A DNA stretch of 64,000 nucleotides from Verrucomicrobiota bacterium (GCA_026397965.1 JAPLTU010000040.1:107594-171593); one strand, 5' to 3'. Counted from the first letter of the stretch, positions 7,181-16,384 are shown. Notes: generated from the sequence alone by a model not told the origin. Made by a program: numbers and translations.

Positions 7181-10100
7181 TTCCCGAGCTCTTTCAATAA
7201 GTCGCTCAAGGCATCCCGTTTCTTGGGCGTGGAATTCGCGGCAGGGGTCTTATTGTTGCCAGTGCTCGCAGGGGGCAACGCGGCGGGGTTACCTTCTTGG
7301 TAAGCGGAACCAGATTTGATCTTATCTAAGGCGGTCTGGAGGCGTTCGGATAGGTCGTTCTTCATGTCATTGAGCGAACCCGTGAGTTTGATGCCCGGCC
7401 CTTCGGTGAGGCCGTCGGGCTGAGGGATGCCGGAGCCAAAGCCTAAGGCGTTGAAATATTCCGCGAGCTCGCCGCTACCGCGTAACTGGGCATCGACGAC
7501 CAAAGGCCAGTCAGAGAAAGATAGTTCGGGGCGCATGCTGATGCCGCCTTTGGCGCCGAGGTGGAGGGTTTTATTTTTAACCTCTGCCAAATCCAGTTTG
7601 ATGGTCCCGGAGGCCAGGCGGCTCACGCGGAAGTCCGCCGTGTCATAATTAAAATCAGAAAGTATCTTCTGCAACTTAGCCGCCGCCGAAACGGCAGCGC
7701 CCATCTTGGCGATCTTTTCGCCCTGGCCTTTATTTTTCGTGAGGGCACCGGCCAGCATCGCGAGTCCACCGAGGGTTTCGCCAATCTGCCCGGCTTTGTC
7801 CGCCATTAGAGCGGTGCCGCCGGTGCGGCCGCCAAAGGCCTGAAGACGGCCGCCCCGGGAGCTGACGATGGCATCCAGTTGAAGTTTGGACGGGAGTTCT
7901 GCCGCGGTGCCGGCGATACTCACGGCGTGGAGGTCGGCGTCGGCTTTACCTTGGACGTATTCTTTGATGACGGGGAAAGCTTTGGCGAGCCCGCCGAGCT
8001 CAAGCTGCTTGATGCCTAACTTGCAATCGAGCACGTAAGGTCCGTTACTCGTGGTGGGCTGAAAGGTGAGCTTGCCGAGACCTTCCAAATCTCCTTCGGC
8101 CAGTTTGCCTTTGAGGCTCAGGAGGCGGAGGGATTTTTCGTCCCCCTCGGCTTGCAGGATGATTTTCTCCGCGATGACCCCGAAGGCGCTGGCTTGGCCG
8201 ATAGTAAGATGGAGTTGACCGGTTTGGTTATGCCAGAAAGGGCTGAGGTCGGGTTTAGGTTTCAGGGTCACCTTCGGAACGGGTTCGTCGGCTGATTTTG
8301 GCATCAGGGAGACGAAGTCATCGACGGCGACGCTCTCGATGGTCACGTTCGCATCCCAATCGGTTTTCGCTCCGGTCGTGGTCTGGACCAAGGTAAATTT
8401 CCCGAGGGTCTGGTTTTTCGAAAGCATACTGAATTGACCCGAAGCGGTCAGCCCGTGCGCCGTGGGAGCGTATTTTCCGCGCACCCGAGCCAGTTTGATC
8501 TGGCTTTCGTTCTGCTTGATCGACACGTCGTTGACATCGAGGGCGAGGGCGATTTCTCCGCCCGCACTCCGTTCGGCCGACGCCGTATATTCCCCCGTAG
8601 CGATGATGCTGAGCGGGCCGGCGAAGGGCTGTTCGGCCAGCGCGCCAAGGTTGCCACGCAATTTCAAAGTCGTGGGCGCGCCGCCGAAGCCTAGCGTAAT
8701 GTTGCCGCTCGCGATGACGCGCTCTCGGTTTTTAAGTTCGGCCTGATTGAAGCTCAGCACGGTCGTCTTATCGCCGATGAGCAAATCGAGGCTGGCGTTA
8801 AGGTCGCATTGCTTGACCCATGTCTTATCGGCCCAAGTCACAGAAGTTTGCACAAAAGCCATGGGGGCCCCTTCCGTACGGACAAAAAAACCTTCCGACT
8901 TGAAGCCGGCGACGAGATCTGCGCGATTGAGATTGCCCGTTAATTTCAGCCCGGGAACGAGGGCAGCGACCGATTCGAGGGGAAGATTGGCGGCGTTGGC
9001 CTCGACGAGTACTCCGGTTGGCCGTGGGCCGGCCACCGGATAAGGCTGACGTAGTTTGAGCGAGAGCAGCCGCGTACCTTGGCGAGAAATAATGGAGTCC
9101 GCTGAACTGACGACCGGGCTTTTGCCGGCTTCGCAATTTACGGCAGCGTGGGCGTCGATGCGAATGCCGCGAAGTTTTTCAAGCGGCAGATCTTCCCAAC
9201 CGGGTTGGGCGGCAAGTTCGGCGATACCGACGTTGAGATGGCCATGGACGGACCAGGCGCCTTCTTTGCCTGGAGTAAAAGTCACGTCGCCGGTGGCGAT
9301 ATTACCCGCGGCAGATCCAATGTTGATTGGTGCGAGCAGCAGGGCGCCGTTTTCAGATTTGAGCGGGAATTGTGCATCGATTTGATGGACCAATAATTTC
9401 CCTGCTTTCTCGATCGTCAGGCCTTTGATGGAGTGGGGCCGGATACTGGCGACTTCAGGTTGCCCTTTGTTGAAAGAAATTTCGGCTTCGCCGGTCCACT
9501 TTCCTTCCGTGGCGGCAAGACCACCGAGGGCGAGGAAGGGTGTGAGGGCGACAAGATCGGCGTCTTGCGCCGCCAGGCGAAGCGAGGCGCTGGCGGATTC
9601 CTCTGGAAGCAAGCCGCCTTTCCAGCGGAGCGTCTGAGGAATGGAAACCAAGATGCCGTGACCGCTGAGGGAAAGTTGGTCGACGACGAAGCCTTCAGGC
9701 GAACTTTGCGCGGCGACTTTTAATTCCCATTCAGAGCGCGTATTCTTGGGGATGGATTTAGACCATCGGCTGAGATCCGGAAAGAGCGCCTTAAGGTCCG
9801 CTTTTTCTCCCCACTGTGCGTTGCCGGCGGTGGCGTCGATTTTACCGGTCAGACGGCAGTCGGGCAGGCTAGCGCTCAGAATACCGAAGCGCTTTGGATC
9901 AATATCGAGTTGGGCGGCCAAGCTGATTTTACCGGCGTGATCGAAACCTTTAAAAGTTACGGCATTACGTCCGCCGGAATCTCGGATATCTCCCGTAAAC
10001 TCGAGCTGGTGAGTTTGTTCGCGAAAGGCCCCGGCTAATTGAAATTCGATGCTACCGGCGGAAATCGCGCTGGCATCTTTTACGGCCAAGCGGAGCTCGC

Positions 10101-10761
10101 ACCGGTTGATGTCAGAGGCAAGATTCTCAACCGTCAGTCCGGCGCCGCCGAGCGGTCGACGAAAGTCGGCTTTCAGGGTGATTTCGCCGCGAGGGTCCGT
10201 GAGGGTTGAGCCAATGAGGAACCCGGGCCAGGCGACCCCGACGCGGAGATCAGCACTCTTGGAGGAATTAAATTCATCTCCCTGCAGGCTGAAGCGGACC
10301 AAGGTGCCATCCGCGAGCGTCACCTTGCCGGAAGCGGAGTAGGGACCGAGAGCGAATTTCGGCAGGGTGGGCGGCGCGGACGTCGTTTTCGGCGCGAGAT
10401 TTTTGGCGGCAGATTTGGAGGGAGCGCTTAAGGAAATATCCAAACCCTTGGCCTCGAAGTTATTCAGCGCATAAGTGCCGGTGAGAATGGAAAAGAGGGC
10501 GGCTTCTCCCTTGATGCTCGCCGCTTTGATTTTGGTGCCATCTGCAAGCGTGAGATTAATGCCGTCGGCGGAGAAAGTGCCATCCATCGAGGCTTCGACT
10601 TTGGTGATCTCGCCCTCGATTTTAGCTTTGGCCAAAAGTTCTTTGACGCGAAGGCCGAGCGACTCGGGGCGGAGCTGAGAATCAATCCAAAGAACCGCGG
10701 CGCCGAGGAGGACGACAAGGACGCCAAGGGTCCAGAGGGTGAGGCGAAGGGCGCGGGGCAT
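7177..10761 (-). CDS. AsmA-like/bridge-type lipid transfer protein, 1194 residues
   Basis: An N-terminal membrane segment (LTLWTLGVLVVLLGAAVLW, about 7-25) anchors a very long periplasmic region dominated by beta-strand repeats with short loops, the pattern of AsmA/TamB-type proteins that form grooves between inner and outer membranes. The end contains LKLTGSLNDMKNDLSERLQ, as in AsmA-like C-terminal domains, followed by a low-complexity proline/asparagine stretch and a short charged tail. Known AsmA-like proteins move phospholipids to the outer membrane; that role is inferred here. The stop overlaps the FecCD start, which is an unusual pairing. Upstream, only 42 bp separate it from the VWA gene's terminator, so its promoter must be very compact or it depends on read-through. 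Confidence 0.8.
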   Translation of the reverse strand: MPRALRLTLWTLGVLVVLLGAAVLWIDSQLRPESLGLRVKELLAKAKIEGEITKVEASMDGTFSADGINLTLADGTKIKAASIKGEAALFSILTGTYALNNFEAKGLDISLSAPSKSAAKNLAPKTTSAPPTLPKFALGPYSASGKVTLADGTLVRFSLQGDEFNSSKSADLRVGVAWPGFLIGSTLTDPRGEITLKADFRRPLGGAGLTVENLASDINRCELRLAVKDASAISAGSIEFQLAGAFREQTHQLEFTGDIRDSGGRNAVTFKGFDHAGKISLAAQLDIDPKRFGILSASLPDCRLTGKIDATAGNAQWGEKADLKALFPDLSRWSKSIPKNTRSEWELKVAAQSSPEGFVVDQLSLSGHGILVSIPQTLRWKGGLLPEESASASLRLAAQDADLVALTPFLALGGLAATEGKWTGEAEISFNKGQPEVASIRPHSIKGLTIEKAGKLLVHQIDAQFPLKSENGALLLAPINIGSAAGNIATGDVTFTPGKEGAWSVHGHLNVGIAELAAQPGWEDLPLEKLRGIRIDAHAAVNCEAGKSPVVSSADSIISRQGTRLLSLKLRQPYPVAGPRPTGVLVEANAANLPLESVAALVPGLKLTGNLNRADLVAGFKSEGFFVRTEGAPMAFVQTSVTWADKTWVKQCDLNASLDLLIGDKTTVLSFNQAELKNRERVIASGNITLGFGGAPTTLKLRGNLGALAEQPFAGPLSIIATGEYTASAERSAGGEIALALDVNDVSIKQNESQIKLARVRGKYAPTAHGLTASGQFSMLSKNQTLGKFTLVQTTTGAKTDWDANVTIESVAVDDFVSLMPKSADEPVPKVTLKPKPDLSPFWHNQTGQLHLTIGQASAFGVIAEKIILQAEGDEKSLRLLSLKGKLAEGDLEGLGKLTFQPTTSNGPYVLDCKLGIKQLELGGLAKAFPVIKEYVQGKADADLHAVSIAGTAAELPSKLQLDAIVSSRGGRLQAFGGRTGGTALMADKAGQIGETLGGLAMLAGALTKNKGQGEKIAKMGAAVSAAAKLQKILSDFNYDTADFRVSRLASGTIKLDLAEVKNKTLHLGAKGGISMRPELSFSDWPLVVDAQLRGSGELAEYFNALGFGSGIPQPDGLTEGPGIKLTGSLNDMKNDLSERLQTALDKIKSGSAYQEGNPAALPPASTGNNKTPAANSTPKKRDALSDLLKELGK

Positions 10762-10803
10762 AGGACAGGCGGGCAGAATGACTGCCCCGTTTTAACCGGG
10801 CAA

Positions 10804-10836
10804 CAAAAAGCCCGGCGGAATTGCTTCCGTCGGGCT
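10804..10836 (-). terminator. Intrinsic terminator of the VWA gene
   Basis: A 12-bp stem (AGCCCGGCGGAA with TTCCGTCGGGCT, one G-T pair) around a 4-base loop is followed on the minus strand by five T residues. Confidence 0.85.
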
Positions 10837-10859
10837 GGTTCGCCGGGCTTGGATGTCTC

Positions 10860-12269
10860 TTAAGCCTGAGGCGGGGTCGGAGGGGTCGGGGTGCCGGTTG
10901 TTCCCGGGTTCGTTGGCGGAGGGGTGCCAGGGGCTTGGCGGCGCGAATTTCGACCATCCGCGGTCTTCTTGGCCACATAACTCGCCTCCCTTGTGTGATG
11001 AAGAGAATCCAATAGGTCATCGGCGCTTGCTGAATAATTGCTCATGAGTTGGGCCTTGATGCTTCGGCTCATGCGAGTCCGGCCGTAGCGCGACTCTTTC
11101 AGGAACATGATGGCATCATCTTCGAGAAGTTGTCGGAGATATTCGACTTTCTGTTTGGCCCAAGCCGTCAGGTCGGTTCGGGTCAGGATTTCATCAAGTT
11201 GCACTTTGGCTGCCTTGATGTCGCCAGCACGGGCGCGAGCTTCGATCGCTTCGAGTTTCTCGGCGATGACCGCTTCGGAGACGGCGGCCGCAACATTGAC
11301 GTCAGCTGGAAGGATGGAGAATGCGGCAAGATCTACTTCAGGCAGGCCGAGCACTTGGGGGCCAAACTTGACGACTTCACCCTCCTTGGTCAGTGCCTCG
11401 AAGTTAACGGCGAAGATGGAGTCAGCTTTGGCGTTAGGGCCGATTTTAACTTCGACCACGGCGGCCAAAGCAGAGCTCCAGGGCAACGTCCCAAGTTTAC
11501 GCGAACGGGCGAGGCCTTCTTCCAGGATTTCGCCGACCAGACGGACTTGAACGTCGCTTCCGCCCTGCACGCTGACCTTGACCTGACGTAGGAAAGCATT
11601 GGAGAGGATCGCGAATTGCTCTTCGAAGGCTTCATCAAGGTCGTCGGCCGTTTGGCCGAAGTTCGAGGCACCTTCGCCGGCTTTAGCCATCCCGACCATG
11701 AGTGATTCGTTGAACCCGTGGCCCAAGCCGATGGTCGACGTCGTGATGCCGGCGCCAGCGGCTTTGGTGACATGGGAGAAGATTTCTGACTCATCCAGCA
11801 GGCCGTGGTTCGCTTGGCCGTCGCTGAGCAGGATGACACGAGCGATGCGTTCCTTCTTCACGAAAGGAGCAAGCTGCTTAACGCCTTCTTCCCACCCGGC
11901 AAAAAGCGCGGTGGAACCGCCGGAGACGATCGAACGCAGGCGTCGTTCAAGGTCAGCCCGATCCGTGATCACCGACAGCGCCTGCACGACGTCGATTTCG
12001 GTATCAAAGGTGACGATCGAGATCCGATCATCTGCGCGCAGGCCTTGGACGATGCGCACCGCACTCTCGATGGCGGCCTTCAGCGGTTGGCCATTCATGG
12101 AGCCCGAGCGGTCGATCACGATCGCAAGATCAAGCGGCGCCCGGGGGATGGCGGTGAGCTCGGTTGGCTGGGCGGGAGCGACGAGGCGGACGAGGACGTG
12201 GAGCGGCTCAGAGGCAGCTCGGAGGAAGCCCATTTTAAGGGGCAGGATTTCGATGGTGGGTTGGCTCAT
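10860..12269 (-). CDS. VWA-domain protein with proline-rich tail
   Basis: From ATG 12269 the protein has 469 residues. The frame is open 12 codons further, but MSQPTIEI is the natural N-terminus. A von Willebrand factor A domain begins near residue 45; the metal-site motif DRSGSM (Asp53) is intact, as are the later conserved threonine and ILLSDGQAN. A beta-sandwich region and an alpha-helical region rich in charged residues follow. The end is low-complexity Pro/Thr/Gly, probably disordered. There is no signal peptide, so it is cytoplasmic. VWA proteins of this class bind partner proteins through a divalent metal. The MerR-like gene lies 100 bp upstream on the same strand and an intrinsic terminator follows, so the two probably form one unit. 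Confidence 0.85.
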   Translation of the reverse strand: MSQPTIEILPLKMGFLRAASEPLHVLVRLVAPAQPTELTAIPRAPLDLAIVIDRSGSMNGQPLKAAIESAVRIVQGLRADDRISIVTFDTEIDVVQALSVITDRADLERRLRSIVSGGSTALFAGWEEGVKQLAPFVKKERIARVILLSDGQANHGLLDESEIFSHVTKAAGAGITTSTIGLGHGFNESLMVGMAKAGEGASNFGQTADDLDEAFEEQFAILSNAFLRQVKVSVQGGSDVQVRLVGEILEEGLARSRKLGTLPWSSALAAVVEVKIGPNAKADSIFAVNFEALTKEGEVVKFGPQVLGLPEVDLAAFSILPADVNVAAAVSEAVIAEKLEAIEARARAGDIKAAKVQLDEILTRTDLTAWAKQKVEYLRQLLEDDAIMFLKESRYGRTRMSRSIKAQLMSNYSASADDLLDSLHHTREASYVAKKTADGRNSRRQAPGTPPPTNPGTTGTPTPPTPPQA

Positions 12270-12306
12270 GGTGAGGAAGAACCTCTCATCATGCCTAAAC
12301 CCCATT

Positions 12307-12363
12307 AACTGTCAACACCGACAAAGTATCTTACTCAATATTAACACCAATAAGCAACTGTCA
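12307..12363. repeat. Paired AACTGTCA direct repeats upstream of the VWA gene
   Basis: AACTGTCA occurs at 12307-12314 and again at 12356-12363, 49 bp apart, inside the AT-rich gap between the MerR-like and VWA genes. The intervening DNA has two AACACC elements (12314-12319 and 12343-12348). Read on the minus strand they become TGACAGTT and GGTGTT. They could be operators for the neighbouring MerR-like regulator; this is inference. Confidence 0.4.
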
Positions 12364-12368
12364 TAATA

Positions 12369-13223
12369 TCACAGGTAATTTTCTATCAATGACTTACGGA
12401 AATTTGCCACAATTTCATCAATATCTTTTACCGTGGGACGGGCGCCGCCATCGATATGAAGATGAGCTTCGCACCAGTGTGCCAAGCGAAGCCGTGTCCA
12501 GCGCTCGCGCTTAGGTTCGTCGCCTTTAGAGGTCGGATTGAAACTCATTAACTGCCGATAAAAGTCTTTGGCTTCCTGGCTGATGTCATCGCGGATAAGC
12601 TGCTTTTTGACGAGGATCTTGAAGGTCGAGGCCGGGCTGGAGGATTCGGAGAGGCGGCTTATCTGGCTGATTAATTCGGACTGATTGCGGGGACTTGATG
12701 AATAGCGAGGAGAAGGGGCGCTCGCGCTGCGAACTGGGCTACTATTTCTTGACTGTCCAAGGATGCGGAAATCGCTCGGCTCGGAAAGATTCATGGCATC
12801 TTGGTTAGCATCGGGGGAGTTGCTGCGCGTCCGGAAGAAAAGCTTTTCCGCCTCGGTAGGGATGGCTAATTCGTCGATGAGGTCATTAAGCGCTTCGACT
12901 TTAGCGTTATCCTTGAGAAGGTTGCGGATACGGTCCAGATCCCAGCCTCGCTCGGATAAAAGGCGGGCCAAAAGGAGTTGCCGGACCTGGAGTTGGCCGA
13001 AATTTGCCTTACGCCGGTCATCCGAGGCCCGTTCAGGTCGGGAGAGTAGGTTCTCGTAGGTATAGAAACGGACCAGACGTTCGGTTGTCTTATGCCGATC
13101 CCCGAAGCCGAGTTCGGATAACTTATCGGACACGAAATGAGCAAGATCTTCGGCAGTCCCGAGGAAGTCGTCGTCATTCAGGCGGGCAGAGATTTTCATC
13201 ATGGCGGGCAATATTACAGACAT
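12369..13223 (-). CDS. MerR-like DNA-binding protein of unknown target
   Basis: The 284-residue protein has a MerR-type winged helix in its first third: TTERLVRFYTYENLLSRPER followed by FGQLQVRQLLLARLLSERGW and LDRIRNLL, matching the RYY-GLL-P-R and L--I--L-- pattern. A serine- and asparagine-rich linker (about 130-185) follows, then a C-terminal helical domain unlike the usual ligand-binding parts of MerR proteins. No cysteine pair for metal sensing is visible. The start is uncertain: ATG 13223, or ATG ATG at 13202, neither with a ribosome binding site. It precedes the VWA gene on the same strand. Confidence 0.7.
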   Translation of the reverse strand: MSVILPAMMKISARLNDDDFLGTAEDLAHFVSDKLSELGFGDRHKTTERLVRFYTYENLLSRPERASDDRRKANFGQLQVRQLLLARLLSERGWDLDRIRNLLKDNAKVEALNDLIDELAIPTEAEKLFFRTRSNSPDANQDAMNLSEPSDFRILGQSRNSSPVRSASAPSPRYSSSPRNQSELISQISRLSESSSPASTFKILVKKQLIRDDISQEAKDFYRQLMSFNPTSKGDEPKRERWTRLRLAHWCEAHLHIDGGARPTVKDIDEIVANFRKSLIENYL

Positions 13224-13226
13224 TAG

Positions 13227-13287
13227 GGTGTCAGTATTTGATAATTGGCAACAATTATTGATGTTTTTGCGCAGGTGTCAGCTTTTG
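13227..13287. repeat. Paired GGTGTCAGnnTTTG direct repeats upstream of the MerR-like gene
   Basis: GGTGTCAGTATTTG at 13227-13240 and GGTGTCAGCTTTTG at 13274-13287 match at 12 of 14 positions, with starts 47 bp apart. On the minus strand the distal copy supplies CTGACA, which with AATAAT 16 bp further makes a plausible promoter for the MerR-like gene. The repeats are therefore candidates for autoregulation. Confidence 0.45.
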
Positions 13288-13315
13288 GGCAGCCGAGTGG
13301 TATCCTCTAAATGAA

Positions 13316-13343
13316 ACAGGCCGCCCGGTTTCGGGCGGCCTGT
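13316..13343 (-). terminator. Intrinsic terminator of the first amt gene
   Basis: A perfect 12-bp stem (ACAGGCCGCCCG with its complement) with loop GTTT is followed on the minus strand by a broken T-run, TTTCATTT. It lies 24 bp past the amt stop. Confidence 0.8.
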
Positions 13344-13367
13344 GAGCCTGTTATTGCGGGCTAAGGC

Positions 13368-14915
13368 TTACGAGTTGTGGCTGTAGCCTTCTTCGCCGTG
13401 GTCAGAGATATCTAGGCCGCGCGACTCGTCTTCTTCCGTTGGCCGCAGGCCGATCAGGGCCTTCACGAGGTACGCCAGGATAAACGTTGCCGCGAGCGAG
13501 AGGACTAAGGTTATGCCGATCGCCTTGAACTGTTCGATCCAGAGCGTCTTGCCCACGATGTCCTTGAGGTTCGTGTTCAAGTTAGCGTTAGCATCTGCGG
13601 TGGCGAGTACCCCAGTCATGATAGCGCCTAAGGTGCCACCGACGGCGTGGACGCCGAAGGTGTCGAGGGCATCATCATAACCCAGCTTGGATTTAAGATA
13701 AACCACGGCGAGGAAGGGAACCACCCCGGCGAGCACGCCGATTAGGACGGCACCGTTAGCTGACACAAAGCCCGCGGCAGGAGTAATCACGACCAGACCA
13801 GCGACGGCACCCGAGCAGAGGCCTAAGATGCTGGCGTGCTTCCGTAAGATCCATTCGAGACCAGCCCAGGTGGCAGCGGCGACGGCAGCGGCAAGGGTGG
13901 TGGTCATGAAGGCCTGAGCGGCGACTCCGTCGGCAGCGAGTGCAGAGCCGGCATTAAAGCCGTACCAGCCTACCCAGAGCATGCCGGTACCAACGGCGCA
14001 GAGCACCATGCTGTGAGGCGCCATGCTCTTCTTGCCGAAGCCAATGCGGGGTCCAAGGATGATACAGAGCAGGAGCGCGGACCAACCTGAGGTCATGTGG
14101 ACGACGGTACCGCCGGCGAAGTCGATGGCCTTAATGGGCGCACCTGCATTCCAGACGCCGTTCATGTCTCCGGTGATACCCCAAATCGCGTGGGCCATCG
14201 GGAAGTAGACGATAAACATCCAGCCCAGCATGAAGAGCATCACGGCAGAGAACTTCATGCGTTCAGCGATGGCACCCACGATCAGCGCCGGGGTGATGAT
14301 CGCGAACATCAGCTGGTACATCGCGAAGACGTTCTGCGAGAGCCAGTAGGCGTAATCGGTGTTGGGCGCCGAGGTCACGTCCTTCAGGAAGAAGAATTCG
14401 CTGCCGCCGAAGATGTGTCCGAGCGGCGTGCCCGCGAAGTTCTTACCAAAAACCAAGGAGTAGCCCACGGCCCACCAGAGGATGGTGACGAGGCCGGCTA
14501 AGCCGAAGCATTGGGCGACGACGGAGAGAACGTTCTTCGAGCGGACCAAGCCGCCGTAGAAGAGGAATAATCCCGGGAGCGTCATGAAGAGCACCAAAGC
14601 CGCGCTCACCATCATGAAGGCGTTGTGACCAGGACCTGCCGTGCCGACCGCCGGCGTCGTCAGTCCAGCCGGAATGGTTGGCTTGCCGTCTTTATCTTTG
14701 GGGCCAACCAACAGCGAGGCTGTCGGATCGCCGTTGCCCAGATAGGCTTCAAGGCCAGCGATGCGCTGTTCAAGCGATGGAGCTGGGGGCGGAGTCTTGG
14801 CAGCTTCGGCAACGGCCGCCGGAGCGGGCGACGGAGTGGGGGTGGTCTGCGCAGACGACAGCATGGGTACTGCCGCCAGAGCGAGGAGGGTGAGCGTTCG
14901 TAACAGGGAGTTCAT
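13368..14915 (-). CDS. amt: Ammonium transporter with signal peptide and extended N-terminus
   Basis: The 515 residues begin with a signal peptide ending near MLSSAQ, then about 75 residues of Pro/Ala-rich periplasmic sequence before the eleven-helix Amt core. Core landmarks are FYGGLVRSKNVLS, the twin pore histidines in VHMTSGWSALLL and FGVHAVGGTLGA, and a C-terminal tail ending DISDHGEEGYSHNS, which in AmtB proteins contacts GlnK. The start at 14915 is supported by the signal peptide but lies only about 4 bases after the expected transcription start of a sigma-54 site. A second amt gene lies 162 bp upstream, and no glnK gene is next to either. Confidence 0.95.
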   Translation of the reverse strand: MNSLLRTLTLLALAAVPMLSSAQTTPTPSPAPAAVAEAAKTPPPAPSLEQRIAGLEAYLGNGDPTASLLVGPKDKDGKPTIPAGLTTPAVGTAGPGHNAFMMVSAALVLFMTLPGLFLFYGGLVRSKNVLSVVAQCFGLAGLVTILWWAVGYSLVFGKNFAGTPLGHIFGGSEFFFLKDVTSAPNTDYAYWLSQNVFAMYQLMFAIITPALIVGAIAERMKFSAVMLFMLGWMFIVYFPMAHAIWGITGDMNGVWNAGAPIKAIDFAGGTVVHMTSGWSALLLCIILGPRIGFGKKSMAPHSMVLCAVGTGMLWVGWYGFNAGSALAADGVAAQAFMTTTLAAAVAAATWAGLEWILRKHASILGLCSGAVAGLVVITPAAGFVSANGAVLIGVLAGVVPFLAVVYLKSKLGYDDALDTFGVHAVGGTLGAIMTGVLATADANANLNTNLKDIVGKTLWIEQFKAIGITLVLSLAATFILAYLVKALIGLRPTEEDESRGLDISDHGEEGYSHNS

Positions 14916-14930
14916 GGCGATTCGCTTATC

Positions 14931-14945
14931 GCAAGCCCCGTGCCA
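14931..14945 (-). promoter_or_regulatory. Sigma-54 (-24/-12) promoter of amt
   Basis: On the minus strand the sequence TGGCACGGGGCTTGC matches the sigma-54 consensus TGGCAC-N5-TTGC exactly. Nitrogen-controlled sigma-54 transcription of ammonium transporters is well established. The expected +1 is near 14919, leaving almost no leader before the ATG at 14915. Confidence 0.85.
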
Positions 14946-15076
14946 AGCCCTCGCCTTATGCCCGAACCCAAAATTGTGCCGAAATTAAGACGCTGACCCT
15001 CAATACGCGTGCTTCATTTCACGCAAATTGGTCGGTCCCGAACGAACCATCGCCCCAATTTCCAGAAAATGAACGC

Positions 15077-16357
15077 TTAGTTCTGCGTATACCCCTCTTC
15101 GCCGTGATCCGCAATATCGAGCCCCTGAGCTTCTTCTTCTTCCGTGGGGCGCAGGCCGATCGTTTTTTCGACTAATTTCGCGATAGTCCAAGTGGCTCCG
15201 AGCGAGAAGACGATGCAAAGGACGATGGCGATCAATTGGCCTTTGATTAAGCCCTGCGAAATAAGCGCGCCCCCAGCCGGATTAGCGACCGAACTCATCA
15301 GGAATGCGGTAGCAAGTGCGCCGGTCGTACCACCGATACCATGAACGCCAAAGGTATCTAAGGCGTCATCATACCCGAATTTACGTTTTAGAACCGAGCA
15401 GGCCCAGTAAGAAATAGCTCCGGCGATGAGACCGATAAGTACGGCGGAACCACTCGAAACAAAACCCGCCGCATTGGTAATCGTCGCCAGTCCTGCAATC
15501 GCCCCCGAACATAATCCGAGCACCGAGGGTTTACCCCGATGGAGTTTTTCAATGATGGCCCACGAGAACGTGGCCGCTGCGGCCGCCAGCGTGGTGGTCA
15601 TGAAGGCTTGGACGGCGATGCCGTCAGCCGCGAGTGCCGAGCCGGCATTAAATCCATACCAGCCAGCCCAAAGTAATCCGGTGCCCAGCACGCAAAGCAC
15701 CATACTGTGCGGTGGCATCGCACGCTTACCGAAGCCGATTCTTGGTCCGACTAGGATACAGAGAATGAGGGCTGACCAACCGGACGTCATGTGGACCACG
15801 ATTCCGCCGGCAAAGTCAGCGGCCTTTAACGAGGCGGTTGGATTGGCTAAACCTGCAAAATCTCCGGTCGCACCCCAGACGGCATGTGCCACGGGGTAAT
15901 AAACAAGCAAGGTCCAGAGGCCGGAGAAAAAGAGCACGGCGGAGAACTTCATGCGTTCGGCCACCGCACCGATAATGAGCGCCGGTGTGATCGCCGCGAA
16001 CATGGCTTGAAAAAGCGCGAAAGTCCCCGCCGAGATTCGGCCTTCATAGGCGCTGGCGTCCGCCCCGATACCGCTGAGGCCCAGGTGTTCGAGGCCGCCG
16101 AACAAGTGACCCAGCCAAGATCCTTGGAGGGACTTTCCGAAAACTAGGCTGTAGCCAAAGGCCCACCACATGAGGATGCCCATCGCGGTTAGGGCGATAC
16201 ATTGGGCGGCAATCGATAAGACGTTTCGGCTGCGAACTAAGCCTCCGTAAAAAAGAAATAATCCGGGGATGCACATCATCAGGACCAAGGCGGCACTCGT
16301 CAGGACCCAGGCATTGTCGCCGGCGGTGGGTAGGGAATTAACAAAAATAAGCATCAT
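15077..16357 (-). CDS. amt: Second ammonium transporter
   Basis: This 426-residue Amt lacks the signal peptide and N-terminal extension of its neighbour and starts directly before helix 1. It has FYGGLVRSRNVLS, the pore histidines in VHMTSGWSALIL and FGVHGIGGTTGA, and the tail LDIADHGEEGYTQN. The two paralogues are very similar through the core, pointing to a tandem duplication. Start codons ATG 16357 and ATG 16354 are adjacent; the former abuts the predicted transcription start of a sigma-54 site. No terminator was seen between the genes, but the first amt has its own sigma-54 site. Confidence 0.95.
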   Translation of the reverse strand: MMLIFVNSLPTAGDNAWVLTSAALVLMMCIPGLFLFYGGLVRSRNVLSIAAQCIALTAMGILMWWAFGYSLVFGKSLQGSWLGHLFGGLEHLGLSGIGADASAYEGRISAGTFALFQAMFAAITPALIIGAVAERMKFSAVLFFSGLWTLLVYYPVAHAVWGATGDFAGLANPTASLKAADFAGGIVVHMTSGWSALILCILVGPRIGFGKRAMPPHSMVLCVLGTGLLWAGWYGFNAGSALAADGIAVQAFMTTTLAAAAATFSWAIIEKLHRGKPSVLGLCSGAIAGLATITNAAGFVSSGSAVLIGLIAGAISYWACSVLKRKFGYDDALDTFGVHGIGGTTGALATAFLMSSVANPAGGALISQGLIKGQLIAIVLCIVFSLGATWTIAKLVEKTIGLRPTEEEEAQGLDIADHGEEGYTQN

Positions 16358-16369
16358 GCTTTTTATTAA

Positions 16370-16384
16370 GCACTTAGTGTGCCA
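16370..16384 (-). promoter_or_regulatory. Sigma-54 (-24/-12) promoter of the second amt
   Basis: On the minus strand, TGGCACACTAAGTGC matches TGGCAC-N5-TTGC at all but one base, keeping the critical GG and GC dinucleotides at the correct spacing. The predicted +1 is 16358, directly next to the ATG at 16357. Confidence 0.75.
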
